Origin: Verrucomicrobiaceae bacterium
GTDB taxonomy: Bacteria > Verrucomicrobiota > Verrucomicrobiia > Verrucomicrobiales > Verrucomicrobiaceae
Direction: 5' to 3'
NCBI GenBank assembly: GCA_027489965.1
Contig: JAIXZA010000144.1
Span: 1-64,000, forward strand
Length of the DNA stretch: 64,000 nucleotides
A program made the translations under genes and the position numbers. The notes beneath the pieces were generated by a model. It saw only the letters and a program-made list of their open reading frames with translations, had not been told where the DNA came from and made no database searches. The stretch's first letter is position 1. Each line of letters opens with the position of its first letter. Below are positions 7,134 through 16,650 of the stretch, piece by piece.

Positions 7134-9320
7134 TTACTGGAACCAACCTCTCATGCGATCCCATAAACCTGGGCCTTGAGGGCCGCGCGGTTGGCGCATG
7201 TCCTGAGTAGGTTGAGCGATGACGTTTTGATGAGAATTGCAGAAACCTTGAGGGACGAGTTCATAGGGAAGCTCGTCTTCATAGGCAGTGCCATTGGCTT
7301 GACAGATCGGCGTGGCGAGCTGGCTGCTGAGGCGACAGAGGGCGACTTTAGTCAGTGGCGGCTCTGTGCGGGGGCCAGGCGGGATGTAACCGAGTTCGAC
7401 CGCTTTTTTCATCACGTCGGCCCAGATGGGGATGGATAAGCGACTGCCGTAGCCTTCATCAATGATGGTTTGGGGTTTATCCAAACCGACCCAAACGCCG
7501 CAAGTGACACGATCTGTGTAGCCAGCAAACCAGGCGTCTTTGTAGTCATTTGTGGTGCCTGTCTTACCACCACCGGTTTCTTTGAATCCATGTTGAGAGC
7601 GCACGCTGGCAGCAGTGCCTTTTTCCATGACCTGACTGAGGATGCGGCGCATGAGATGGGCGACGCCTGGCGTGATGACTTCTACTTCGATGATGCCTGT
7701 GCTATAAAGAATGTTTCCTGCTTTGTCAGTGATGCGATCAATGAGGAAGGGGCGACGGCGGACGCCTTCGTTTGGGAAGATGCTGAAGGCGCTGGTCAGC
7801 TCTTTGGGATTGCCGCCGAGATTACCAATGAAGACCTGCGGTGTGCGGGTGAGATGATTGCCGATGCCGGCATCTCCGAGGGTGTTCAAAACGCGGTCCA
7901 GTCCGGCGAAGTTGCCGACGCGAATAGTCATGGTGTTGCGGCTTTGAACCAGACCTGAAGTGAGGGTTTGCTGGCCGAGAAATTTACCGTCTGAGTTCTG
8001 TGGATTCCAATCAGGCTCGGCGTCTTCGATCTCGCCACGCTGTAGAGGCGCATCATCAATAAAAGTGCCGGGAAGGAAACCGCTGGCGATGGCTGAAGCA
8101 TACACAAAGGGCTTCACGGTGGACCCGATCTGCCGCTGCCCGAGGGTGGCACGGTTGTATTTACTTTGCCGGTAATCACGTCCGCCGACGAGCGCTAGAA
8201 TACCGCCAGTGGCATTGTCCATGACCATGAGCGCGCCTTGCAAATAGGGAGTGGAGGTCAGTTCCTGCGAGTTATCCCAAGTGGCATCAAAACTGGCTTT
8301 GCTGGGATGCTTAAAGCCAGGCAGCTTCTCCACCGCAGCGAGACGCTTTTCCACGGAAGCTTCAGCAGTGGTTTGCAGTTCCTTACTCAGGGTGGTGTAA
8401 ACCAGCAGGCCACCATCTTCGATCTCATTGTCTGCCAACAGACCATCGAGATCCCGTTTGACGGCATCTAGGGCATAGTCGCCTTGGCTTTGGAAAAGGG
8501 GCTGCGCACGTAGGACGACATCTGAGTAGCGAGCTGCCAGTTCTTCTTCTTCGGTGATCACCTTGGTCTGTAACATGCGCTTCAGCACATCATCCCGTTC
8601 TTTGGTGGCACCTTCGAAATTTCGAAAAGGAGAAAAACGCACGGGGCTGCGGATGATTCCTGCGATCATGGCGCTCTCGCTTAAATTAAGCTGGCTGGCG
8701 TGCTTGCCAAAATAAACTTGGCTAGCACGCTGGATGCCATAAAGACCGGTACCAAAAAAGATGCGATTTACGTAATGCTCAAGAATCTGATTTTTGCTCC
8801 ATACTTTTTCGATCCGACGCGCCAACATCATTTCTAAAAGTTTGCGGTGAAAGGAGCGGTCATTGAGATCGGGATAACTGTTACGCGCCAGCTGCATGGT
8901 GATCGTACTAGCTCCCTGAACCACGCGACCATCTTTGATGTTCCTGACAAATGCACGCGCCACGCCGACATAGTCGATGCCGCTATGGTCGTAAAAACGG
9001 CTATCTTCGCGGGCTAGAAGCGCTTTGATGAAGTCAGGGGAGACCTGACTGAAAGGCACGACGATACGATTCTCGCCATACATGCGGCCCAGAAGCTCGC
9101 CCTGAGAATCCATGACCATCGTGCGCTCTGGCATCTTACCGAGCTGCGTGAGATCATACTTTTTGGCCATCTGCGAGTAGATGCCGATGACGACTGCCAC
9201 GGCCACGGTGGCCAGCAGACTGCAACCCATCAGACCGATCAGCGCCAATCGACGCCAGCGTCCCCAGCGTGACTCAACGGGTGGCGAACGATGCGGGGCA
9301 GAGGGCTTGGACGATTTCAT
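7134..9320 (-). CDS. Class A penicillin-binding protein (peptidoglycan glycosyltransferase/transpeptidase)
   Basis: This 728-residue bifunctional enzyme polymerises lipid II and cross-links the stem peptides. It has a cytoplasmic basic N terminus, one membrane anchor (about 25-48), a GT51 domain with E105 in EDSRFYDHSGID, GASTITMQLARN (136-147) and RKLLEMMLARRIE. The transpeptidase domain shows S400-T-V-K403, SRN near 460 and KTGTT near 590. All catalytic residues are present. The length is in the range of PBP1a/1c-type enzymes. The C terminus after the domain is a short Pro-rich tail. Upstream 9321-9527 is empty and presumably holds its promoter and that of the divergent ceramidase-like gene. 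Confidence 0.95.
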   Translation of the reverse strand: MKSSKPSAPHRSPPVESRWGRWRRLALIGLMGCSLLATVAVAVVIGIYSQMAKKYDLTQLGKMPERTMVMDSQGELLGRMYGENRIVVPFSQVSPDFIKALLAREDSRFYDHSGIDYVGVARAFVRNIKDGRVVQGASTITMQLARNSYPDLNDRSFHRKLLEMMLARRIEKVWSKNQILEHYVNRIFFGTGLYGIQRASQVYFGKHASQLNLSESAMIAGIIRSPVRFSPFRNFEGATKERDDVLKRMLQTKVITEEEELAARYSDVVLRAQPLFQSQGDYALDAVKRDLDGLLADNEIEDGGLLVYTTLSKELQTTAEASVEKRLAAVEKLPGFKHPSKASFDATWDNSQELTSTPYLQGALMVMDNATGGILALVGGRDYRQSKYNRATLGQRQIGSTVKPFVYASAIASGFLPGTFIDDAPLQRGEIEDAEPDWNPQNSDGKFLGQQTLTSGLVQSRNTMTIRVGNFAGLDRVLNTLGDAGIGNHLTRTPQVFIGNLGGNPKELTSAFSIFPNEGVRRRPFLIDRITDKAGNILYSTGIIEVEVITPGVAHLMRRILSQVMEKGTAASVRSQHGFKETGGGKTGTTNDYKDAWFAGYTDRVTCGVWVGLDKPQTIIDEGYGSRLSIPIWADVMKKAVELGYIPPGPRTEPPLTKVALCRLSSQLATPICQANGTAYEDELPYELVPQGFCNSHQNVIAQPTQDMRQPRGPQGPGLWDRMRGWFQ

Positions 9321-9527
9321 GGAGAATGCTCAGACGACACAGGCCGTGATTCCATTGCATCTTTTCATGGTCTAGCGCTGAAATGGAAACAGGTGAGTAT
9401 TCATACAATAAAGGAACCCTACGAAAAGTCTGAACTTTGTTCAGAGTACTTATAGTATGGATTTAGGTCAGGATTAAACCGCAATGTTTTCTTGGCATGA
9501 ATCCTTCATTCTGAGCAAACTGCCTCT

Positions 9528-10913
9528 ATGTCTGCGCATTTAATCTTCAGTAGCCGAAGGGCTGGAATGATGATCCTAGCCATGGCTGAGCTCCTCAGCG
9601 CAGCACCTTGCAGAGCATCCTGGCGTGCAGGAGCGGCTAAAATTGACATCACCCCAAATCATCCCGTGCGGCTCAGTGGTTACGGAAGCCGGACGACGGA
9701 GCATGAAGGTACCTCTGTCGAGCTGCACGCCAAAGCGCTCGCGCTGACCTGGAAAGAAGATGAGCCCGTGGTGATTCTGACCGTGGATAATTGCGGTGTG
9801 CCCGCTGCCATGCGTGACGCGGTGTTAAAGAACATCAAGCAAGCAGGTTGGAAGATTGCCGATGCACGCTTTTCCCTGCACTCCAGCCACACGCACTGCG
9901 CCCCGATGCTGCCGGGGATGTTACCGTTTCTATTCGGCAAAGAACTCACCGAAACCGAGCAGGAGCATATCAATCGCTACGCTGGAGAACTCATTCGGAA
10001 AATGACCGAGGTGGTCATTCTAGCTCTGAATGCTCAGCAGTCAGCCCTGGTTGATTGGGAGGTGGGAAAGGCCAACTTTGCCATGAATCGTCGACTTCCG
10101 ACCCCGTCAGGCTACGCCAATCAACCCAATTACGCAGGAGTTAGAGATCACAGTCTGCCCGTCATGCGTATCACCAGTTTAAAGGGTAAACTGCTGGCGC
10201 TCTTCACCAGTTACGCCTGCCACTGCACCACTCTGGCCATCAATCAAACGCATCCTGATTGGGCTGGATACGCACAGAAGGAACTGGAACTGCGCTTTCC
10301 TGAAGTCATTGCGATGACCGCCATCGGCTGCGGAGCTGATCAGAACCCCAATCCACGTCGGGAACTGACTTTCGCCGTCTCTCATGGGGTCAGCATTGCC
10401 AAGGAAACCGTGCGACTGATCAACTTACCCATGCGGCCCATTGTCGGGCCTGTGACCTGCTCCTCAAAGGAAGTGATGCTGCCCTTTGATTCCCTGCCAG
10501 ATGTCCCGACCTGGCGTCAGCGGACACTGGATAAACACCCACAGACAGCCATGCATGCCAAACATTTCCTGTCATTGGCTGAAGCCAAAAACGTGCCCCC
10601 TGCCCTGCCCTACGCCCTTCAAGTCTGGTCCTTTGCAGATAGTCTTCTAACCATCAATCTACCAGGCGAAGTGGTGGTGGATTACAGCCTGCGGCTCAAA
10701 AAAGAAAACGATCCCAAGCGCACCTGGGTAAACGCCTACACCAATGATGTGCCCTGCTACATCCCCTCTCAACGCGTCTGGGAAGAAGGCGGCTACGAGG
10801 CAGGTGGTGCCATGATTTATTATGGTCGGCCGAATCGATTTGCCAGCGGGATCGAGGAGATCATCGTCCGCAACGTTCGTGAACTGATTCCGGCAGGCTA
10901 TCATATCAAATAG
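9528..10913 (+). CDS. Neutral/alkaline ceramidase-like secreted protein
   Basis: After a signal peptide (the start could also be ATG 9567), the protein begins with WRAGAAKIDITPNHPVRLSGYG, the opening of the ceramidase N-terminal domain family (GxAkxDITP). It continues with a histidine motif SLHSSHTHCAPM that in neutral ceramidases binds zinc. At 461 residues it lacks the full C-terminal Ig-like domain of true ceramidases. Relatives in Planctomycetota and Verrucomicrobiota are numerous and mostly uncharacterised; they probably hydrolyse amide or ester bonds outside the cytoplasm. A second family member is at 32492-33895. Confidence 0.85.
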   Translation: MSAHLIFSSRRAGMMILAMAELLSAAPCRASWRAGAAKIDITPNHPVRLSGYGSRTTEHEGTSVELHAKALALTWKEDEPVVILTVDNCGVPAAMRDAVLKNIKQAGWKIADARFSLHSSHTHCAPMLPGMLPFLFGKELTETEQEHINRYAGELIRKMTEVVILALNAQQSALVDWEVGKANFAMNRRLPTPSGYANQPNYAGVRDHSLPVMRITSLKGKLLALFTSYACHCTTLAINQTHPDWAGYAQKELELRFPEVIAMTAIGCGADQNPNPRRELTFAVSHGVSIAKETVRLINLPMRPIVGPVTCSSKEVMLPFDSLPDVPTWRQRTLDKHPQTAMHAKHFLSLAEAKNVPPALPYALQVWSFADSLLTINLPGEVVVDYSLRLKKENDPKRTWVNAYTNDVPCYIPSQRVWEEGGYEAGGAMIYYGRPNRFASGIEEIIVRNVRELIPAGYHIK

Positions 10914-11002
10914 GCCGTTCTCTATCTGCCTTTGTGCCTTGCTCTCGGCACTGCACTCGTTCCTTGCCAACACCTCACCATGCTGGCATCTCTTCCGGCT
11001 CC

Positions 11003-12133
11003 ATGACGCCAGCCACCCTTTACCCCGATGATGACACCGTCCGCCCGACGCATGTCGTGGTAGATCTGGCGCAGCTGGCAGCGAATCTGACCGCGGTCCG
11101 CCAACATGTGGGAAAGGCCAAAGTGATGGCCATTGTCAAAGCCAACGCCTATGGCCACGGACTGGTCCGCGTGGCCACGCATCTCATGGCATCGGGTGCG
11201 GATTATCTGGGTGTAGCGCTCTATGAGGAGGGCATCCTTTTACGCCAAGCGGGCATCACGGCACCGATCCTCGTCATGGGCGGCATTGCTGGTGAGCAGA
11301 TTCCTTTGTTCCTCAAACATGATCTCACCATCACCACCTCTTCCGTTGATAAGTTGCATCTTATTGATCAAGCGGCTGCTGCCATGGGTGTCACTGCCAG
11401 AGTGCATCTGAAGATCGACACCGGCATGGAGCGCATCGGCATCCATCATTATAATGCAGATCGTCTCTTGGAAGCCAGCCTGCACTGCCAACAGATCGAG
11501 GTAGAGGGTATCTACTCCCACTTTGCCAATGCAGACTCCGCTGATCTTGGCCATGCACGCTTGCAGTTAGAGCGCTTTTTAGAAGTCTGCGCTTTTTACG
11601 AAAAACGCGGGCTACCCATGCCCATGCGGCATATCGCTAACAGTGCCGCCATTTTGCAGCTACCCGAAAGTCATCTCGATCTCGTGCGGCCTGGCATCAT
11701 GCTTTATGGCTACTACCCCAGCGCTGTTTGCTTGCGCTGCGTCGTGGTCAAGCCCGCGCTCACTTGGAAAAGCCGCGTCGTTTATTTTAAGGTGGTGCAG
11801 CCCAGCACACCCGTCAGCTATGGCAGCACCTGGCAGAGTGATCATGCCGTGCGCATCGTCACCGTGCCGGTGGGATATGGTGACGGCTACTTCCGCATCC
11901 TTTCGAACAAAGCAGAAGTCATCATCCGTGGACAACGTCACCCAGTTGTGGGTCGCGTCTGCATGGATCAGCTCATGGTGAATCTCGAGTGGGGCACCGC
12001 CTACAATGGAGATGAAGTCATTCTGCTCGGGGACAGCCTCTCTGCTGATGAATTAGCCGCCTGGGCAGGCACCATCTCCTATGAGATCCTGACCAATATC
12101 AATAGCCGCGTTCCGAGAGTGTATCTGGTTTAA
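11003..12133 (+). CDS. alr: Alanine racemase
   Basis: Interconverts L- and D-alanine for peptidoglycan using pyridoxal phosphate. ATG 11003 gives 376 residues, the normal length. The cofactor lysine is K47 in VMAIVKANAYGHG, and the second catalytic residue, tyrosine, is in PVSYGSTW near 273-279. The C-terminal beta domain has VGRVCMDQLMVNL and ends at NINSRVPRVYLV, typical of the family. The reading frame is open upstream to 10934 but that extension is not conserved. It follows the ceramidase-like gene by 89 bases. Confidence 0.95.
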   Translation: MTPATLYPDDDTVRPTHVVVDLAQLAANLTAVRQHVGKAKVMAIVKANAYGHGLVRVATHLMASGADYLGVALYEEGILLRQAGITAPILVMGGIAGEQIPLFLKHDLTITTSSVDKLHLIDQAAAAMGVTARVHLKIDTGMERIGIHHYNADRLLEASLHCQQIEVEGIYSHFANADSADLGHARLQLERFLEVCAFYEKRGLPMPMRHIANSAAILQLPESHLDLVRPGIMLYGYYPSAVCLRCVVVKPALTWKSRVVYFKVVQPSTPVSYGSTWQSDHAVRIVTVPVGYGDGYFRILSNKAEVIIRGQRHPVVGRVCMDQLMVNLEWGTAYNGDEVILLGDSLSADELAAWAGTISYEILTNINSRVPRVYLV

Positions 12134-12292
12134 GTCGCTATTTTCAAACGATTGATCTTCAACGATTAGGCATCACGGTTTTGTGAGCCTGCCCGTATCC
12201 CTGAATTTTGCCGGGTAAAGCCATCTCGCCAAACTGCGATGGTGTTTCTTTGGGCTTGTTTATTCTTAAAACAACAAGATATTATTGAAAAT

Positions 12293-13450
12293 ATGGATAG
12301 TTCTATTGAATCAACGCCCGTGCGGGTTCTTTTTTGTCTCGGCACTCGACCGGAGATGATCAAGGTCGCGCCATTGGTGATTCGACTCAGAGAACTCGGT
12401 GGGGTGGCGATCCTGGTGAATACTGGGCAACATGCGGATCTTTTAGCACCGCTCTTTGACCTGTTTCAGGTCAAGGCGGATTACAATCTGTTGGCGATGT
12501 CACCAGGTCAGGAGCTAAATACCCTGGTGGCTCGAATTGTAGAGAGACTGGACTCGGTTCTGAAAAACGAACAGCCTGATTATGTGATCGTGCAGGGAGA
12601 TACAGCCTCGGCCCTGGGCGGAGCCTTAGCGGCATTCAATCGAAAAATCCCCGTCGGCCATGTTGAGGCAGGCTTGCGTTCGGGGAATCCGCTGAGTCCT
12701 TTCCCTGAGGAGATGAATCGCCGACTGGTGACACAAATGGCCGTGCTGCACTTTGCCGCGACCGAGTATAATCGTGCGAGTTTACTCAAAGAGGGGATCC
12801 GTGCTGAGACGATCCATGTGACGGGCAACAGCGTGGTGGATGCGCTGCAGCGCACGCTAAAGACCACGACTGCCGGAGCAGAAATCGCCCGACTGCGCGC
12901 GCAAGTGGCAGGTCGGAAACTGGTGCTGCTGACGACGCATCGACGGGAAAACTTTGGCGATGCAATGCGCACCCATTTGCGCTCTTTACGTGCCTTTGCG
13001 GAAGCCCGACCTGAGCTGTGCATTGTTTTTCCGGTGCATCCGAATCCGAATGTCAAAGAGGCTGCCGAGCAGGAGCTAGCAGGTTGTGATCAGATCATGC
13101 TGACAGCTCCGATGGGTTATGCGGACTTTGTGCATCTGCTGGCAGACGCGTGGCTGATTGTTTCAGACAGCGGCGGTATTCAGGAAGAGGCCGCGTCTTT
13201 GGGCAAACCGATCCTGGTTCTGCGTGAGAATACTGAACGGCCCGAAGGTGTGCATGTGGGCGTAGCGCGGCTCGTCGGTGAGGATCCAGGGCAGCTGAAG
13301 CAACTTCTGGCAGCAGCAGTGGCGGATGAGGACTGGTTTGAGGTGGCTGCCAAGGCTGAAAAGGTGTATGGCGATGGCCTGACGGCAGATCGTATCTCGC
13401 AGATCCTCATGGATAGGCATCAAAAATGCGGTGGTCTAGCCTCTGAATAA
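12293..13450 (+). CDS. wecB: UDP-N-acetylglucosamine 2-epimerase (non-hydrolysing)
   Basis: Converts UDP-GlcNAc to UDP-ManNAc for surface polysaccharide. The ATG at 12293 gives 385 residues, usual for the family. Diagnostic motifs are FCLGTRPEMIK near the N terminus, GHVEAGLRSGN, TTHRRENFG, PVHPNPNV and SDSGGIQEEA. The first gene of a tight operon: the deacetylase begins 13 bases after its stop. The AT-rich leader 12134-12292 probably carries the promoter. Confidence 0.93.
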   Translation: MDSSIESTPVRVLFCLGTRPEMIKVAPLVIRLRELGGVAILVNTGQHADLLAPLFDLFQVKADYNLLAMSPGQELNTLVARIVERLDSVLKNEQPDYVIVQGDTASALGGALAAFNRKIPVGHVEAGLRSGNPLSPFPEEMNRRLVTQMAVLHFAATEYNRASLLKEGIRAETIHVTGNSVVDALQRTLKTTTAGAEIARLRAQVAGRKLVLLTTHRRENFGDAMRTHLRSLRAFAEARPELCIVFPVHPNPNVKEAAEQELAGCDQIMLTAPMGYADFVHLLADAWLIVSDSGGIQEEAASLGKPILVLRENTERPEGVHVGVARLVGEDPGQLKQLLAAAVADEDWFEVAAKAEKVYGDGLTADRISQILMDRHQKCGGLASE

Positions 13451-13463
13451 CCTCATTATCCTC

Positions 13464-14405
13464 GTGACGAACTCACCCGCCAGCATCTCTATCGATCTCG
13501 ACAACCAATGGGCCTACATGAAAACGCAGGGCTGTGAGGGTTGGGAAAGCTTCCCCAGCTATTTGGACTTGGTTGTGCCGCGTATTCTGGAGACGTTACG
13601 CCGATCAGGAGTCAGGGCCACGTTTTTCATTGTCGGAAAAGATGCCGCGCTGGATAAAAATCGCGCGGTGTTGCGCAGCATTCCAGAGGCAGGGCATGAG
13701 ATTGCCAATCACAGCTTCATGCATGAGCCCTGGCTGCATCTCTACAGTGAGGAGGAGTTGCAGCGCGATTTTGACTCTGCCGAGACCGCCATCTACAAAG
13801 CCACAGGCAAGATTCCGCGTGGCTTCCGAGGTCCGGGTTTCAGCACCTCCCCAGCTGTGAGGAACTTGCTCGTGAAGCGCGGCTATGTCTATGACGCTTC
13901 TCTTTTTCCAACGGTGATTGGGGCCTTGGCGAGAGCCTATTTTTTCATGACGTCAAAGCTGCCAGATGAGGAAAAGGCACGTCGGTCAAAGCTTTTCGGT
14001 TCCATGACTGACGGCGTCTCTCCCCTCGATCCCTACCAGATCCAACCTGGTCTGCTGGAGATCCCAGTGACGACGATGCCACTCTTCCGCACACCCGTGC
14101 ATCTGAGTTATCTGCTTTTTCTCGGCCACTTTTCCATGCCGTTAGCTCGTGCCTATTGGGCGCTTGCGATGTTCCTTTGCCGGAAAACCGGTGTTGGCCC
14201 ATCCCTTCTGCTGCACCCGACGGACTTTCTGGATGAGACCGATGTGCCTGAGATGAGTTTTTTTCCCGCCATGAAGATCCCTTCTCAAAAGAAGATCGAT
14301 CTCGTACGTCACACCCTTTCTAGCCTGCGCCAACACTGGCTGCCAGGCACCATGATGGATCATGCAGCTAAGTCCGGCATGGACATCGGAAACACGATTC
14401 TTTAG
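13464..14405 (+). CDS. Polysaccharide deacetylase (NodB-like)
   Basis: The product removes acetyl groups from N-acetylated sugars. It starts at GTG 13464, 13 bases after wecB. The carbohydrate esterase 4 motifs are ISIDLDNQW (catalytic aspartates), ATFFIVG, GHEIANHSFMHE (metal histidines) and RGFRGPGFSTS. It has no signal peptide, so it either acts in the cytoplasm on a lipid- or nucleotide-linked sugar or leaves by an unseen route. Its place in the operon suggests it acts on the same polysaccharide as the epimerase and the glycosyltransferase. Confidence 0.88.
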   Translation: MTNSPASISIDLDNQWAYMKTQGCEGWESFPSYLDLVVPRILETLRRSGVRATFFIVGKDAALDKNRAVLRSIPEAGHEIANHSFMHEPWLHLYSEEELQRDFDSAETAIYKATGKIPRGFRGPGFSTSPAVRNLLVKRGYVYDASLFPTVIGALARAYFFMTSKLPDEEKARRSKLFGSMTDGVSPLDPYQIQPGLLEIPVTTMPLFRTPVHLSYLLFLGHFSMPLARAYWALAMFLCRKTGVGPSLLLHPTDFLDETDVPEMSFFPAMKIPSQKKIDLVRHTLSSLRQHWLPGTMMDHAAKSGMDIGNTIL

Positions 14406-14433
14406 CAGGACCACAACGGAGAACAAAACGACC

Positions 14434-15243
14434 ATGAGCACGCCAGTCCAAATCAACGACCTCGCCATTGTTCTCCCAGCCTTCAATGAAGAGAAGGATC
14501 TGCCTAACCTTTTGGTGAGAATTAAAGAAATGCTCACGGGCCAAACCTTTCGTTATCAGGTGATTGTTGTCGATGACGGATCCAAGGATCGCACTGCTGA
14601 AATTGCTGAAGCCGCCGCCAAAGACATGCCGCTGCGCCTGATCAAACATGAGGTCAATGGCGGACTCGGAGCAGCGCTGCAAACTGGTCTGCGTGCGGCT
14701 ATGAATGTGGCAGATGCTGTGCTGGTCATGGACTCGGACAACACGCATGATCCACTTTATGCCATCCAGATGGTCGAGCGCTTGGAGAAGGATGATGTGC
14801 AGTTAGTGATCGCCTCCCGTTATCAGCCCGGGAGTCAGGTCATAGGGCTGTCCGCTTTCCGCAAGGGACTTAGTCTGGGCTGCTTTCTCCTGATGAAGAC
14901 CGTCGTGCCCTTCAGAAATGTGCGTGACTATTCCACCGGATTCCGCTGCTACCACAGCAGCATCTTGAAGCGCATGGCTCATGTTTATGGGGAAACCAAT
15001 CTCGTGGAGGAAACAGGGTTTGTCTGCATGTTAGAGGTACTCCTCAAACTGCGCTCCATTGGCACCAATGCCTGCGAGATTCCTTACACCCTGCGCTATG
15101 ACCTTAAAGAAGGCGTCAGCAAACTACGCATTTGGCGCACGCTGAAGCGCTATCTCGCCGTGGTGAATCGCTATCGTGATAAAAAGCCTGAAGCTACTCT
15201 AGCCGCTGCCCAGGTGGCCGTGGCAGCTGCTAACGAAGCTTGA
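14434..15243 (+). CDS. Family 2 glycosyltransferase (DPM1-like)
   Basis: ATG 14434 is preceded by a cggag ribosome-binding site and lies 28 bases after the deacetylase. The 269-residue product has a GT-A fold with LAIVLPAFNEEKDLP, VVDDGSKDRTAEIA and a metal-binding VMDSDNTHDP. It lacks long C-terminal membrane segments, so it resembles soluble dolichol-phosphate-mannose-synthase-like enzymes that move a sugar onto a polyprenyl phosphate or a growing chain. Later motifs are DYSTGFRCYH and VEETGFVCMLEVL. Donor and acceptor are unknown. Confidence 0.88.
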   Translation: MSTPVQINDLAIVLPAFNEEKDLPNLLVRIKEMLTGQTFRYQVIVVDDGSKDRTAEIAEAAAKDMPLRLIKHEVNGGLGAALQTGLRAAMNVADAVLVMDSDNTHDPLYAIQMVERLEKDDVQLVIASRYQPGSQVIGLSAFRKGLSLGCFLLMKTVVPFRNVRDYSTGFRCYHSSILKRMAHVYGETNLVEETGFVCMLEVLLKLRSIGTNACEIPYTLRYDLKEGVSKLRIWRTLKRYLAVVNRYRDKKPEATLAAAQVAVAAANEA

Positions 15244-15263
15244 GTCACTGACTTTATCCACCC

Positions 15264-16565
15264 ATGTCTGCTGCAACTTCCGACAAGAGAATCGCCGTGC
15301 TCGGCGCCGGTATTTCTGGCCTGACCTGCGCGCTACGCCTCGCTGAAAAAGGCCACGCGGTCACGCTGATCGAAGGCTCTGACCAGCTCGGCGGTCTGGG
15401 CACCTTCTTTGAGCATGAAGGGCGGACGTTGGAAAAATTCTACCACTGTCTGCTGCCCAGTGATGGGCCCCTGCTCGCGCTGCTCGACTCCCTGGGACTG
15501 CGTGAACACGTTTACTGGAAGCCATCCTCCTTTGCCTATGCTGAGGGTGTCAGCATCTTTCCCCTGAATACACCGATCGATCTGCTGAAGTTCGCGCCGC
15601 TAAATTTCATCGACCGAATCCGCGTCGGCATCACCGGAGCCTATGGACGCATTGCCTCAGCCAAGGGCCTAGACGACATCACAACAGCCCAGTGGCTATC
15701 CAAATGGTCGGGGCGCGGGGCCTTTGCAAAGTTTTGGAAACCCATGCTAGAGGCCAAATTCGGGGATCGCTACGAGGACGTCCCAGCCCTCTGGTTCTGG
15801 ACGCGCTTCAATCGCGAAAAGGGCGAAAGCAAAGGCGAGGTCAAAGGCTATGTCCGGGGCGGCTACAAGCACATCACGGACACCTTTGCCGCGAAGCTCA
15901 AGCAACTGGGCGTCACGCTGCGCCTGAACGCTCGGATTGAGAGCGTGGATCTGGATGAAGCCGGAGTCCCGATCATCAAGACTGAAGGCGGCGCTGAGTC
16001 CTACGACCAACTCGTCGTCACCTTACCGTGGCCGGTGTTTGCCAAAACGGCAGGTGCTCGGCTAAAGGCGGCCTCTCCCGCGACCGATTGGAACATTGAT
16101 TTCCAAGGAGTGATCAATCATCTGCTCTTTCTAAAGCGACCTTTGACCAAGCATTACTGGCTGGCCACGCCTGGTATGGAATACCCATTTGATGGCATTG
16201 TAGAAACCTCGACCCTGACCGATGAGGCCGACCGAGGGAATCGCCATGTCGTCTATCTGACAAAGTACCTGCACCGCGATGACCCACGCTTTGCCCAGCC
16301 TGAAGCAGAGATCCAAAGCACCTGGTTTACCGCGTTACAGAAACTTTTCCCGGATCTCAAGCCCGAGGACATCGAGACGCAATTCATCTTCCGTGCTCCA
16401 TTTGTCGAGCCTGTTTACACTCGTGGCTTCATGCAGCGGCGTCCGCCAGAGGTCATGGTGCCAGGGCGCATCTTCTTAGCCACCACCACGCAGGTTTACC
16501 CGGTCGTCACTAGCTGGAATGGCAGTGTGATCCAGGCAACTCGGACACTCGAAAGCCTAGTCTGA
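15264..16565 (+). CDS. FAD-dependent oxidoreductase of the amine-oxidase/UDP-galactopyranose-mutase type
   Basis: The N terminus has a Rossmann FAD motif, IAVLGAGISGLTCALRLAEKG, followed by GGLGTFFEHEG, the second FAD contact of flavin amine oxidases and phytoene-desaturase-like enzymes. The 433-residue length fits. The last gene of the operon, 20 bases after the glycosyltransferase. Oxidoreductases of this kind are frequent next to family 2 transferases in polysaccharide loci, where their sugar or lipid substrate is generally not known. I therefore assign it to modification of the same glycan or lipid carrier by context only. Confidence 0.85.
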   Translation: MSAATSDKRIAVLGAGISGLTCALRLAEKGHAVTLIEGSDQLGGLGTFFEHEGRTLEKFYHCLLPSDGPLLALLDSLGLREHVYWKPSSFAYAEGVSIFPLNTPIDLLKFAPLNFIDRIRVGITGAYGRIASAKGLDDITTAQWLSKWSGRGAFAKFWKPMLEAKFGDRYEDVPALWFWTRFNREKGESKGEVKGYVRGGYKHITDTFAAKLKQLGVTLRLNARIESVDLDEAGVPIIKTEGGAESYDQLVVTLPWPVFAKTAGARLKAASPATDWNIDFQGVINHLLFLKRPLTKHYWLATPGMEYPFDGIVETSTLTDEADRGNRHVVYLTKYLHRDDPRFAQPEAEIQSTWFTALQKLFPDLKPEDIETQFIFRAPFVEPVYTRGFMQRRPPEVMVPGRIFLATTTQVYPVVTSWNGSVIQATRTLESLV

Positions 16566-16650
16566 AGCAGCAACTGGCACCAGAACTGCTGCCATAACCG
16601 AAATGTGTGCTCGACGTTTTGTCTGGTTCGCGCTTTGATGTGCCTTCGTT